DNA of 64,000 nucleotides from Sulfurimonas sp. SAG-AH-194-I05. Its GTDB lineage: Bacteria; Campylobacterota; Campylobacteria; Campylobacterales; Sulfurimonadaceae. The DNA lies in NCBI RefSeq assembly GCF_029215955.1, contig NZ_JAEMVA010000004.1:1-64000 (forward strand). The letters are read 5' to 3'. Below are positions 8,172 to 16,903 of the stretch, in pieces. Both the position numbers and the translations under genes were made by a program. The notes beneath the pieces were generated by a model. It ran no database searches, was not told where the DNA came from, and saw only the letters and a program-made list of their open reading frames with translations. How positions within the stretch are numbered: the first letter of the stretch is position 1; each line of letters opens with the position of its first letter.

Positions 8172-8906
8172 ATGAAAAGTAATTTTGTTAATAAAAAATA
8201 TAAAGTTTTTTTAGAAAACATAAAAGAGCACTTTCTAAATACAGAAAAATCTATCCATAAAGCAAGAAATGAAATTAAAATAATTTCTTTTGAAAATCAA
8301 AGCTTTGTTGTAAAATCATTTAAAATTCCAAACTTATTAAATAAAATAGTTTATACATTTTTTAAAGACTCTAAAGCACAAAAATCATATGACAACAGCG
8401 TAAAAATTTCAGAATTTGTTCCAAAACCAATAGGGTTTATAGAGTTTAAAAAGTTTGGATGTATCAATCAAAGCTACTTTATAAGTGAGCATTTTAATTA
8501 TGATTTAACTATTAGAGAACCTCTCCTTGAAAAAGATTTTTTAGATAAAGAAAATATTTTTAAAGCCTTTGCTCTATTTACATATAAATTACATGAAGCT
8601 GGAATATTTCATCTTGATTATTCTCCTGGAAATATACTCATTAAAAAAGAAAATGGCACATACATTTTTAAAATTGTAGATATTAATAGAATGCAGTTTA
8701 CAGATTTAACTTTAGAAAATAGATTGAAAAACTTTTCAAAACTTTGGGCTAAAGATGAAGACTTGAGTTTTATTATTGCTGCATATGCAAAAATTATAGA
8801 AGAAGATACTGGAAAATGTATTAGCACTGCTCTTAACTTTTCTCAAAAACACAAAGATAGAAAAAATAGAAAAAAAAGATTTAAGGGTCAAGAGGTTGTG
8901 GATTAA
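8172..8906 (+). CDS. LPS kinase-like protein (RfaP/KdkA/InaA type)
   Basis: 244 aa protein with the minimal eukaryotic-like kinase fold of lipopolysaccharide kinases. Seen: the catalytic loop HLDYSPGNILI (H-x-D-x4-N, near residues 146-153) and the metal-binding Asp in VDINRMQF near residue 170. The N-terminal lobe has FVVKSFKIPN with a candidate ATP-contacting Lys. Set between glycosyltransferases of an LPS core operon, it probably phosphorylates a core Kdo or heptose. The exact substrate is not determinable. The C terminus is strongly basic (KHKDRKNRKKRFK), plausible for binding acidic LPS at the membrane. Confidence 0.8.
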   Translation: MKSNFVNKKYKVFLENIKEHFLNTEKSIHKARNEIKIISFENQSFVVKSFKIPNLLNKIVYTFFKDSKAQKSYDNSVKISEFVPKPIGFIEFKKFGCINQSYFISEHFNYDLTIREPLLEKDFLDKENIFKAFALFTYKLHEAGIFHLDYSPGNILIKKENGTYIFKIVDINRMQFTDLTLENRLKNFSKLWAKDEDLSFIIAAYAKIIEEDTGKCISTALNFSQKHKDRKNRKKRFKGQEVVD

Positions 8907-8908
8907 AG

Positions 8909-10330
8909 ATGTTATTTAACTCGTATGAATTTATACTTTTATTTTTACCAATAACCTTCTTTGTTTATTTTTTTCTTCTTTCACAAAGATTATTTATCGC
9001 AAGTAAGGGCTTTTTAGTTTTTAGTTCTCTTTTCTTTTATTCTTGGTTTAATATTGCATATTTACCGCTTATTCTTTTGTCGATGTTATTTAATTATATT
9101 GTAGGAAACTCTCTTTATAGGGTAAATAATAAGTTTCAAGAAAATAAAAAATTACTATTGATTTTTGGAATTTCAACTAATATTGTATTACTTGGTTACT
9201 TTAAATATTATGATTTTTTTATTGAGAATGTGAATTTTCTTTTTCATTCCAATTTCGAACTTTTACATGTATTACTCCCTTTAGCCATTAGCTTCTTCAC
9301 TTTTCAGCAAATATCTTACCTAGTAGATAGCTACAAAGGTGAAACAAAAGAGTATGATTTTTTAAGTTATGCTTTGTTTGTTACTTTTTTCCCTCAGCTT
9401 ATAGCGGGACCTATTGTCCATCATAAAGAGATGATGCCACAGTTTTCATCTCCCTTTAATTTAGTGAAGAGACATAAAAATATAGCATTGGGCTTATTTA
9501 TTTTTTTTATAGGCTTATTTAAAAAAGTATATATAGCTGATAAGCTTTCTATAATGGCTTCAAATGGTTTTCTCCAAGCAGAGTATTTAAATATATATGA
9601 AGCATGGGTTACATCACTCTCTTATACTTTACAACTTTACTATGACTTTAGTGCCTATACGGATATGGCTATTGGTATAGCTTTATTGTTTAATATTAAG
9701 TTGCCGATTAACTTTAATTCACCCTACAAAGCATTAAGTATACAAGAATTTTGGAGACGTTGGCATATCACATTGTCTCGTTTTTTAAGAGATTATGTAT
9801 ATATTCCTTTGGGTGGAAATCGGGTCTCTCACTTTAGAATATATACAAACTTAATGATAACATTTGTTTTAGGAGGTATCTGGCATGGTGCTGGTTTTAC
9901 CTTTATAATTTGGGGATTCTTACATGGTTTTGCTCTCGTTATACATAAAATATGGCAAAATGCAGGGCTAAAACTCAATAAATATTTTGCTTGGTTTGTA
10001 ACCTTTAACTTTATTAACATTACATGGGTATTTTTTAAAGCTGAAAATATTGAGCAAGCACTTACTTTACTGCATTCCATGTTTATATATAAAGATTTTG
10101 ATATACATATATATCAAGTGAAATACATCTTAGCAAATACGCTTGCAAATGATAAACTCATAGTAGTTTTTGTGGTCTCTTTCTTTTTGTCTTTTTTGTT
10201 TAAAAACAGTATAGAGTTAATGAATAACTTTCAGGCAACAAAAAAAAGTGCAGGTATTATAATAGTTATGGGTGTAATTGCCTTACTGGAGATGCACCAA
10301 GTCTCAGAGTTTTTATATTTTAACTTTTAA
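8909..10330 (+). CDS. MBOAT-family O-acyltransferase (AlgI-like)
   Basis: 473 aa polytopic membrane protein of the AlgI/DltB/PatA type, which passes acyl groups from the cytoplasm to extracytoplasmic glycans. Family landmarks: LPLAISFFTFQQISYLVDSY near 128-147, FFPQLIAGPIV, the arginine-rich WRRWHITLSRFLRDYVYIPLGGNR region near 282-305, and GGIWHGAGFTF near 320 with the catalytic His. The next gene encodes an SGNH-like protein with an N-terminal membrane anchor, the usual partner arrangement. The pair implies O-acetylation of LPS core or another periplasmic glycan. Spacing to its neighbours is 2-9 bases, so it is part of the LPS operon. Confidence 0.9.
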   Translation: MLFNSYEFILLFLPITFFVYFFLLSQRLFIASKGFLVFSSLFFYSWFNIAYLPLILLSMLFNYIVGNSLYRVNNKFQENKKLLLIFGISTNIVLLGYFKYYDFFIENVNFLFHSNFELLHVLLPLAISFFTFQQISYLVDSYKGETKEYDFLSYALFVTFFPQLIAGPIVHHKEMMPQFSSPFNLVKRHKNIALGLFIFFIGLFKKVYIADKLSIMASNGFLQAEYLNIYEAWVTSLSYTLQLYYDFSAYTDMAIGIALLFNIKLPINFNSPYKALSIQEFWRRWHITLSRFLRDYVYIPLGGNRVSHFRIYTNLMITFVLGGIWHGAGFTFIIWGFLHGFALVIHKIWQNAGLKLNKYFAWFVTFNFINITWVFFKAENIEQALTLLHSMFIYKDFDIHIYQVKYILANTLANDKLIVVFVVSFFLSFLFKNSIELMNNFQATKKSAGIIIVMGVIALLEMHQVSEFLYFNF

Positions 10331-10339
10331 GGAATGTTC

Positions 10340-11416
10340 ATGACGTATAAAATATGGAATAGATTGGTTGTTTTCTTAATAGCTTTTCTTATGCTTGGTA
10401 TTATGTTATTTAATTATATTATTGATCCTTATTTTGTTTTCAACTCTCCTCGTTACGAGGGTATCAATAAGATAAAAGTTACTTCTATTGATTCGCATAT
10501 GACAAAATTTTATACAGCTAAACGAGCAAATCCTAATGTATTATTAATTGGTACTTCTCGCATTGAACATATAAACCCAATACATGTAGAAAAGTATCTC
10601 TCTGGTAAGGTTTATAACTTAGGTTTATTGGGCTCAGGTATTGATGTGCAAAAAAGAAATATTGAATATTTTATAAAAAATAAAAATATTAATACAATAA
10701 TTTTAAGCTTAGATTTTTTTTCATTTAATCCATCGAATGTGAGTAGTAATAAGTTACGATTTTCTAATGATTTTAGTGATGATTATCTTGATTCTTTACT
10801 AAGTGTAAGTACGCTGAAAAGAAGTATTAAAACATTTAAATTTAATTTTAAAGGTGTTACACAAAGTGTAGATTATGACTCGGGTTGGAGAAGTTATCGT
10901 TCTAATTATAAACAGATTCAAAAATTAGGTACGCAGTATACAAAAAATTTATTAGAGAAAAATATTAAGAAATTCTCTTCCCAAGAGGTACATTTTAACA
11001 ATCCTAAATTTTTAAAACCACACGCAATTGATGCCAATTTAAAAGTGCTAGCTGACATCATAAGTATATGTAAAAGTAATAACGTTGCACTGCACATGTT
11101 TATATCTCCCATTTATTCAGAGATTACTGATTTAATCTATAAAAGAGGGTATGGAGAAACATACGATTATTGGAAAGAATCTTTAGCCTCGTATGAAAAT
11201 ATTTATGACTTTAGTGGGTACAATAGTATTACTAAAGATATTTCAAACTATATTGATGGAAGTCATTATAAAGATATATTATCTCCTCTTATTTTAGCAA
11301 AAGTATTTAAAGACAAAAGTGTGAAAATACCTCATGATTTTGGTGTGCTATTAAATAAAAAAACTTTAAAATGTGTAGTAGATAACCAAAATAAGAGAGA
11401 ATCTATAAATGAATAA
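10340..11416 (+). CDS. Membrane-anchored SGNH-like protein, probable acyltransfer partner of the MBOAT
   Basis: About 358 aa. An N-terminal transmembrane anchor (VVFLIAFLMLGIMLFNYIID, residues 10-29) precedes a periplasmic domain with SGNH-type blocks: IGTSRIEH near residue 69 (the Ser of block I) and DGSHYKD near 307, giving an Asp-x2-His pair like that of AlgJ/AlgX and PatB-type enzymes. I chose ATG 10340 because the AAGGA at 10329-10333 is 6 bases before it but directly touches the other in-frame ATG at 10334. Role by analogy: takes an acyl group from the upstream MBOAT protein and attaches it to a glycan. Overall similarity to named families is weak. Confidence 0.7.
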   Translation: MTYKIWNRLVVFLIAFLMLGIMLFNYIIDPYFVFNSPRYEGINKIKVTSIDSHMTKFYTAKRANPNVLLIGTSRIEHINPIHVEKYLSGKVYNLGLLGSGIDVQKRNIEYFIKNKNINTIILSLDFFSFNPSNVSSNKLRFSNDFSDDYLDSLLSVSTLKRSIKTFKFNFKGVTQSVDYDSGWRSYRSNYKQIQKLGTQYTKNLLEKNIKKFSSQEVHFNNPKFLKPHAIDANLKVLADIISICKSNNVALHMFISPIYSEITDLIYKRGYGETYDYWKESLASYENIYDFSGYNSITKDISNYIDGSHYKDILSPLILAKVFKDKSVKIPHDFGVLLNKKTLKCVVDNQNKRESINE

Positions 11417-12161
11417 AATGATACATAATATTTCTTGTGTGATTATCGTTAAAAATGGACAAAATACAATAAAAAATACCTTAGATTCTTTAACTGATTT
11501 TACTGAAGTAGTTGTGTATGATAATGGTTCGACAGATAAAACAATAGAAATAGTAAAAGACTATTCGAATGTAACAATTATTCAAGGTGTTTTTTTAGGT
11601 TTTGGTCCTACAAAAAACAAGGCTATAAGTTTTACTAAAAATGCTTGGGTTTTATCTTTGGATGCAGATGAGGTACTCTCTGTAGAATTTCTTTCAAATT
11701 TAAAAAATTTAGTTTTAAATGAAGCGTGTATATATACAATTCTTCGTACAAATTATTATAAAGAAAGTGAAATAAAATATTGTTGGGGAAATGATATTAT
11801 TGTACGATTATTTAATAAAAATTCGACCTCTTTTACAAATGAAAAAGTTCATGAAAAAGTTATTGAAAAAGACTATAAAGTGGACTTACTTGAAGGTGCA
11901 GTGCGACATTATCCTTATAGTACAGTATCAGATTTTATTGTAAAGTTAGATAGCTATTCAACTATCTTTGCCCTAGATAATGTCGGTAAGAAGAAATCTT
12001 CACCACTCAAAGCAATTTTAAATGCTCTTTTTTCTTTTATAAAAACATATTTTTTCAAACGTGGATTTTTAGATGGATACGCAGGACTTATCATTGCTTT
12101 TTCTCACATGGCTACAAATTTTTATAAGTATATGAAGTTGTATGAGTTAAATAAAAAATGA
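11409..12161 (+). CDS. GT2-family glycosyltransferase (WaaE/KdtX-like)
   Basis: 250 aa GT-A fold enzyme. Seen: IIVKNGQNTI start of the fold, YDNGSTDKT, and the metal-binding SLDADEVLS near residue 87. KVHEKVI lies near 155. The C-terminal part has a hydrophobic or amphipathic section (FIKTYFFKRGFLDGYAGL) typical of the WaaE/KdtX group that adds glucose to heptose in LPS core. The start ATG overlaps the SGNH-like gene by 8 bases; another in-frame ATG at 11418 is possible. It is the last gene of the plus-strand operon and converges with a minus-strand operon 21 bases further on. Confidence 0.85.
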   Translation: MNKMIHNISCVIIVKNGQNTIKNTLDSLTDFTEVVVYDNGSTDKTIEIVKDYSNVTIIQGVFLGFGPTKNKAISFTKNAWVLSLDADEVLSVEFLSNLKNLVLNEACIYTILRTNYYKESEIKYCWGNDIIVRLFNKNSTSFTNEKVHEKVIEKDYKVDLLEGAVRHYPYSTVSDFIVKLDSYSTIFALDNVGKKKSSPLKAILNALFSFIKTYFFKRGFLDGYAGLIIAFSHMATNFYKYMKLYELNKK

Positions 12162-12182
12162 AGCTGTTTTAGGGTCCCTTAC

Positions 12183-12731
12183 TTAATATTCCCAGCGAAT
12201 ATTTTCTTTAATAACCGTACATGGATTCCCAACAGCAACACTGCCTGACGTAATGTTTTTTACTACAGTTGAGTTTATTCCGATTACTGAATTACTTCCT
12301 ATTTCTACACCTTTTAGTATAGTAACATTATCTGCTATCCAGATATTATTATTAATAGTGATATCTTTTGCATAATTAATTCTTTTATTATTTTGATAAA
12401 TAGGGTGTCCATCAGAAGTCATCACTTTTATATTGCGAGATAAGGCGGTATTATTACCTATTGTTAATGTGATATTTTCCTCTTTAGCACTTAAGTAGCA
12501 GAAGTTTCCTATTAAGCTATTTTCCCCAATTTTAATTGTATTATTATTACCAATAATTTCAATATTAGTATTTCTTAATTTTGTATTATTACCTATTTTT
12601 AAGGTGTTGTTTTTTCCTTTAATAGTAATTGTGCAATGAACAATATTTATTTTATTACCTAATATAAGCGTAGTCCCATTTGTTATTCTTAGTTTATTTC
12701 GAAGTTTTTGTATAAAACTAAAAGCATTCAT
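12183..12731 (-). CDS. Left-handed beta-helix (hexapeptide) acyltransferase
   Basis: 182 aa. Many isoleucine-rich hexapeptide repeats from about residue 25 (GNKINIVHCTITIKG, GNNTKLRNTNIEIIGNNN and so on) lead to the catalytic-type segment IKVMTSDGHPIYQ and the closing IWIADNVTILKGVEIGSNS coil. Such proteins are usually CoA-dependent O- or N-acetyltransferases, here probably of an LPS sugar. I placed the start at ATG 12731, one base after the methyltransferase stop. An upstream in-frame start would extend 44 bases into that gene and adds no family sequence. Third gene of a GT9-methyltransferase-acyltransferase operon. Confidence 0.8.
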   Translation of the reverse strand: MNAFSFIQKLRNKLRITNGTTLILGNKINIVHCTITIKGKNNTLKIGNNTKLRNTNIEIIGNNNTIKIGENSLIGNFCYLSAKEENITLTIGNNTALSRNIKVMTSDGHPIYQNNKRINYAKDITINNNIWIADNVTILKGVEIGSNSVIGINSTVVKNITSGSVAVGNPCTVIKENIRWEY

Positions 12732-12732
12732 T

Positions 12733-13569
12733 TTAATTTCTATACATTTTTCGTAGTTTAGAAACTGTATCAACAATATTATCTTCTTTCTTCATTTCCC
12801 AAAATATATGTTTATTGAACATTGTGCTAGGTAAAAGATTTAATAGTACTCTTTCGTATAAAATTCTTTTTCGAGATTTTTCATCAACATGTTGGTTTTT
12901 ATTTCTATAAAGAAAATATCCAAAAAATGTCATCAATGTAATAAAGGGATAAAAAAGAACACCTAAGATTAAAGAAGATGTACTAGAATCTGTTTTTATT
13001 CTTTTTGTTGTTTTGAAGCCTGAAAATGATAATAAACTTTGAAAACGTTGCACTCCAAGTAAAAAGATATGACCATAGTAAAGTTTGCTTGAATCATCTT
13101 CTGCAAACCAAATACTATCTACTTCAGTAGGCGGCATTCTTTTCCATAAGTCGCTTTCCATGATAAAGTTTGAAAGTCTTACTTTTGCTTGAGAGTCATT
13201 TGGCGTTGTAATGAGTAACGTACCACCTTTTTTTAAAACTCTATTAAATTCTTGTAAAACTTTTAATTGATTAGGAATATGTTCAATACCTTCTTGAGAA
13301 ATAATGTAATCGACAGAATCATTTTCTAAGGGTAATGTTTGGGAAAGGTCAGCATATTTAGATTGAATGTCTTTTACAAGCATAAAGTCAGGAAAGAGGT
13401 CGTATGCTATAACTTGAGCCCCTTTCTTTTTAAATTCATAACTTGCTCGTCCGTCTCCACATGGTACATCGAGAACAACTTTTCCAGTTAAATCTTGTAA
13501 GTTACGTATATATTCTGTTGTATATTTGTTGATACCTTTTGTTGGAAAATCATATGTCTCATTATTCAT
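12733..13569 (-). CDS. Class I SAM-dependent methyltransferase
   Basis: 278 aa. The SAM-binding motif I VLDVPCGDGRAS is at residues 33-44, an acidic residue follows in IAYDLFPDF, and the motif-IV region reads VDYIISQEGIEHIPNQ; then LKKGGTLLITTPN. This is the Methyltransf_11-type fold. The C-terminal third has a hydrophobic stretch (LILGVLFYPFITLMTFFGYFLY, near 205-226) that may dock it to the membrane, in keeping with a lipid-linked or LPS substrate. AAGGTAC precedes the ATG. Between a GT9 and an acyltransferase gene, it probably O-methylates a surface sugar; the substrate is unknown. Confidence 0.8.
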   Translation of the reverse strand: MNNETYDFPTKGINKYTTEYIRNLQDLTGKVVLDVPCGDGRASYEFKKKGAQVIAYDLFPDFMLVKDIQSKYADLSQTLPLENDSVDYIISQEGIEHIPNQLKVLQEFNRVLKKGGTLLITTPNDSQAKVRLSNFIMESDLWKRMPPTEVDSIWFAEDDSSKLYYGHIFLLGVQRFQSLLSFSGFKTTKRIKTDSSTSSLILGVLFYPFITLMTFFGYFLYRNKNQHVDEKSRKRILYERVLLNLLPSTMFNKHIFWEMKKEDNIVDTVSKLRKMYRN

Positions 13570-13618
13570 TTATTTGTACCTTAAATCTTTAAGTTTAGAC
13601 GTTATTATACTATTTAAA

Positions 13619-14581
13619 TCAGTAAAGAAGTAGTTTTTCTTTTACTTTGTTTAACAAGATTTCTTTTTCTACTTTATTTATTGGAATCATAAAATGTTCT
13701 TGATTTTCTATGGATCCAACCCCTTTCCATCTTTTAGCACTAGAAAATAAAGAATCTGCAAAGAATGTCATAGTAGGAGTATTAACTAGTGATGCTACAT
13801 GATAAGTTCCTGTTGAGGTACTTACAAAAAGTTTGAAATGACTTACAAGTTTTGCAAAGTATACAAGACCTTCGAGTGAAAGGTAGAAGATTATATTAGT
13901 ATCTCTCAATCTCATTTGCATTCTTTCATATAGTTCTACTTCATCAGGACCGAAGGTCATAACGACTTGGTATTTATTTTCTTTAACCACTGCACGTAGT
14001 AAAATTTCGTATTCATCGAGTGTCCAGTTTGCATCGCTTGAACCACCAAAACCTACATGAAAGGCTATGATATCTTTTTTTATATCATTATTTATACGAA
14101 ATATGTCGTATACTTTCTTTGAATTATGAAAACTAAGAAGAGGTTTTTCATACTCTATATTAATGTCTGAAAAAAGTTCACGTGTTAGTTCTAAGTTATA
14201 CTCAAATTCAGCCATTTTAACCTGACTTCTTCTTTGTTTCACTCTGTTCGTATAAAATATTTGTGCTATTTTTGTAGCTGGTGCTATACGTTTTGGTATT
14301 CTTGCTAAAAACTGTGCAAGTGCTACTTTTGTGTTTGAAAAAAGTGTAATGGAAGCGTCAATTTTATACGTACGTATTTCTAACGCAAGTTTCCACATGC
14401 TAAGGTTACTATCAACAATGACATCATCTATAAAGTCACATGAAAGTGCTAATGATTTGTTTAATGGTGCAACAAGAGCAATAATTTTATTTTTAGGATT
14501 ATGTTTTTTAAGAACATAGAGTGTTGGTAAGGCAGTTATAAAATCACCAAGCTTATCATTTCTAACAACTAAAATATTCAT
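13619..14581 (-). CDS. GT9-family (heptosyltransferase-like) glycosyltransferase
   Basis: 320 aa GT-B enzyme of the ADP-heptose:LPS heptosyltransferase family. N-terminal VVRNDKLGDFITALPTLYVL matches the family start (R-x2-x-G-D-x2-x-x-P). The C-terminal donor domain has HVGFGGSSDANW and the STSTGTYHVASLVNTP segment, where classical WaaC/WaaF have NDSGPxH. It is therefore a divergent member, possibly adding an outer heptose or another sugar. It heads the minus-strand operon and is divergent from the glycosidase-like gene; AAGGGTG lies upstream of its ATG. Confidence 0.85.
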   Translation of the reverse strand: MNILVVRNDKLGDFITALPTLYVLKKHNPKNKIIALVAPLNKSLALSCDFIDDVIVDSNLSMWKLALEIRTYKIDASITLFSNTKVALAQFLARIPKRIAPATKIAQIFYTNRVKQRRSQVKMAEFEYNLELTRELFSDINIEYEKPLLSFHNSKKVYDIFRINNDIKKDIIAFHVGFGGSSDANWTLDEYEILLRAVVKENKYQVVMTFGPDEVELYERMQMRLRDTNIIFYLSLEGLVYFAKLVSHFKLFVSTSTGTYHVASLVNTPTMTFFADSLFSSAKRWKGVGSIENQEHFMIPINKVEKEILLNKVKEKLLLY

Positions 14582-14618
14582 GGGGCACCCTTATAATGTC
14601 ATTTTACACAAAATAGGA

Positions 14619-14624
14619 TATAAT
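14619..14624 (+). promoter_or_regulatory. Candidate -10 element very close to a start codon
   Basis: A consensus TATAAT ends only 7 bases before the ATG at 14632, and the bases between (CTACCTT) contain no Shine-Dalgarno sequence. If this is the -10 box, the mRNA would start at or next to the ATG and be leaderless. Confidence 0.4.
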
Positions 14625-14631
14625 CTACCTT

Positions 14632-15912
14632 ATGAAAGAACCATTTAAATGGGATTATTATTCCGACCAACCAGCCTTACTTACAGATAAAATTTATAAA
14701 AAAGTTATGCGAAAGAAAGAGTTTTTTTCTTTAGTGAGAACATTTTTAACTGCACTTATTGTACTTCCAATTTCTCTTGTCTTGATGCCCTTTATTAAAA
14801 GAAAAAAAATTCTTTCAAATACATTTTTTTGTATGGGTATTGATTACCAAAGGGAAAGTGAACTTACATTAAAGATTATGAATGAACTTGAAGTTAAAAG
14901 AGTTCTTCTTCGCATAAAACTTTGGGACATGGATTCTTTGGATGATTTAAAAGCGTTTATTGAAAAACTTGAAGACAAAAAAGTGACGCTTAAAATTATG
15001 CAAGATAGAGAAAATATAGAAGACTTAAAATTATTTGAAAAGAATTTAAAAAATATATTTACTACTCTTGATGGCTTGATTGACATATACGAGATAGGTT
15101 CTACTATTAACCGAACAAAATGGGGTTTTTTTAGTGTAAATGAATACAATGCATTTTATCAGATTGCGTATAATTTACAACAGAATACATTTCCACATGT
15201 AAAGCTCATTGGGAGTGGGGTGATTGATTTTGAATACCACTTTACAGCACATACACTTTTTAACTTTTTTAAGTATAAGTATGATGGAATCGCAGCACTT
15301 CTTTATGTTGACAGAAGAGGTGCACCTGAACATATGCAAATGGGTTTTGCACTCTCGGATAAAATAGCACTTTTAAGCACGATGGTTTGGTTAAGTAAAA
15401 AATCTGCACATGAATTGCATATAACGGAAACAAATTACCCTCTCTCAAATACAGCCCCTTATGCTCCGACAAGTGAACATGAATGTATAGATGAAGAATC
15501 GTATGCAAACTTTATGGTACGTTACCATTTCTTAGCATTTGCTTCGCAGCAGGTTGACTCACTATCATGGCATCAACTCATTGCTCGTGGATATGGATTG
15601 ATTGATACTATTGGCACTATTACATACAGACCAGCATTTCAAACGTATAAATACATGGTGCAAAGTTTGAATAATGCACAATTTTTACGTTTAGATATTA
15701 AAAGAGATTACTATATATTACAGTGTTTAGTAGAAGAACAACTTTTACAAATTCATTGGTCGCTAAAAGATACTACTTTAAAAAATGAAGTGTTTTTTGA
15801 TGTGTATTCTCGTGATGGTAAACCTCTCTGCGATGCAATTTTAAAAATTGGAGATTCTCCTATTTATATATATATAACAGAAGCTGTACCTCAAAAAATA
15901 AACTGTTTATAA
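14632..15912 (+). CDS. Membrane-anchored glycoside-hydrolase-like (clan A barrel) protein, acid/base residue missing
   Basis: 426 aa; I do not recognise a named family. One membrane segment (about residues 31-55) precedes a region that reads like a TIM-barrel glycosidase: CMGIDYQRES near 68, VKRVLLRIKLWDMDSLDDL, then YEIGSTINRTKWGF near 153-166. There clan A enzymes usually have E-I-G-N-E-P with the acid/base Glu; here it is S-T-I. A possible nucleophile sits at E266 in LHITETNYPLS. A beta-rich C-terminal part follows. The gene sits between two GT9 genes, 10 bases before waaF. It may be a catalytically reduced glycan-binding protein or an unusual glycosidase acting on LPS sugars. Confidence 0.5.
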   Translation: MKEPFKWDYYSDQPALLTDKIYKKVMRKKEFFSLVRTFLTALIVLPISLVLMPFIKRKKILSNTFFCMGIDYQRESELTLKIMNELEVKRVLLRIKLWDMDSLDDLKAFIEKLEDKKVTLKIMQDRENIEDLKLFEKNLKNIFTTLDGLIDIYEIGSTINRTKWGFFSVNEYNAFYQIAYNLQQNTFPHVKLIGSGVIDFEYHFTAHTLFNFFKYKYDGIAALLYVDRRGAPEHMQMGFALSDKIALLSTMVWLSKKSAHELHITETNYPLSNTAPYAPTSEHECIDEESYANFMVRYHFLAFASQQVDSLSWHQLIARGYGLIDTIGTITYRPAFQTYKYMVQSLNNAQFLRLDIKRDYYILQCLVEEQLLQIHWSLKDTTLKNEVFFDVYSRDGKPLCDAILKIGDSPIYIYITEAVPQKINCL

Positions 15913-15922
15913 AGGCAAATAC

Positions 15923-16903
15923 ATGAAAATATTAATTGTACTTCCAAATTGGCTTGGTGACGCGGTTATGGCTACTCCTGCTATTGAACTTTTAGCGAAG
16001 TATCATCCACATGCTAGGTTTACATTTCTTGGTAGTTATGTAAGTATAGAAGCTTTAAAGTACCATCCATTATGTGAAAGAGCGATTATAGATGAAACAA
16101 AAAAAGCTTCAAATAGACTTTTAGCTACCTATCAGTTAGCAAAAGAGTTAGGGGATTTTCATCTTGCGATTACTTTTAGAAATCAAATGTATTCTTCTTT
16201 ATTGCTTCGATTGACAAAAACAGTTGTATGTTTGTCTAAGCGCTCTTGGCATTCACTTTTTTTACTTTCACATACTCCAACAGTAAAAAGTGATAAGCAT
16301 TTAGCACTTCAGTATGCCCAGCTTGCTATGACCAATGTAGATGCTTATAATGTAAATGATATGGGTGCTTTAAAGATTTATATAAAGCCAAAAGAATTTG
16401 AAAAACCAACCTTAGGAATTAATGCTGGTGCAACCTATGGAAGTGCAAAACGTTGGTACCCTGAAAAGTTTGCTGAGGTGGCTTCTGCTTTTTCAGATAG
16501 GTTTAATATTATAATTTTTGGTGGACCAAATGAAGTTGCAATGGCGAAGGATATTGAAGATAACTTAAAACTTCAACATGTGGAAAACTATACAAATGTA
16601 GCAGGAAAAACAAATATACAAGAGTTATGTGCACATATTGGTGGATGTTCGTTATTTATAACAAATGACAGTGGACCTATGCATGTGGCAGCAGCATACC
16701 AAGTTCCAACCGTTTCAATCTTTGGACCAACAAAGCATAAAGAAACATCACAATGGATGAATGAAAAGATGAGTATAGTACGTCACGATATGGAATGCTC
16801 TCCGTGTATGAAAAGAGAATGTCCACTAAAACATCATGAGTGTATGACAAGTATTACAGCACAAGAAGTTATAGATGAGGTGAAAGTTTTACTCAAGCGT
16901 TAA
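15923..16903 (+). CDS. waaF: ADP-heptose:LPS heptosyltransferase II WaaF
   Basis: Adds the second inner-core heptose. 326 aa GT9. N-terminal VLPNWLGDAVMATPAIELL is diagnostic of WaaF. The donor domain has NAGATYGSAKRWYPEKFAEV near 163-182 and ITNDSGPMHVAAAYQVPTVS near 242, followed by FGPTKHKETSQW and a cysteine-rich CSPCMKRECPLKHHECM stretch seen in many WaaF proteins. AAAGGCAAAT precedes the ATG. Its 3' end overlaps that of waaC on the other strand by 15 bases. Confidence 0.93.
   Translation: MKILIVLPNWLGDAVMATPAIELLAKYHPHARFTFLGSYVSIEALKYHPLCERAIIDETKKASNRLLATYQLAKELGDFHLAITFRNQMYSSLLLRLTKTVVCLSKRSWHSLFLLSHTPTVKSDKHLALQYAQLAMTNVDAYNVNDMGALKIYIKPKEFEKPTLGINAGATYGSAKRWYPEKFAEVASAFSDRFNIIIFGGPNEVAMAKDIEDNLKLQHVENYTNVAGKTNIQELCAHIGGCSLFITNDSGPMHVAAAYQVPTVSIFGPTKHKETSQWMNEKMSIVRHDMECSPCMKRECPLKHHECMTSITAQEVIDEVKVLLKR

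Noticed and set aside
12732-12776. Upstream start for the hexapeptide acyltransferase
   Set aside because: The extra residues lie inside the methyltransferase gene and match no family; ATG 12731 follows the stop directly.
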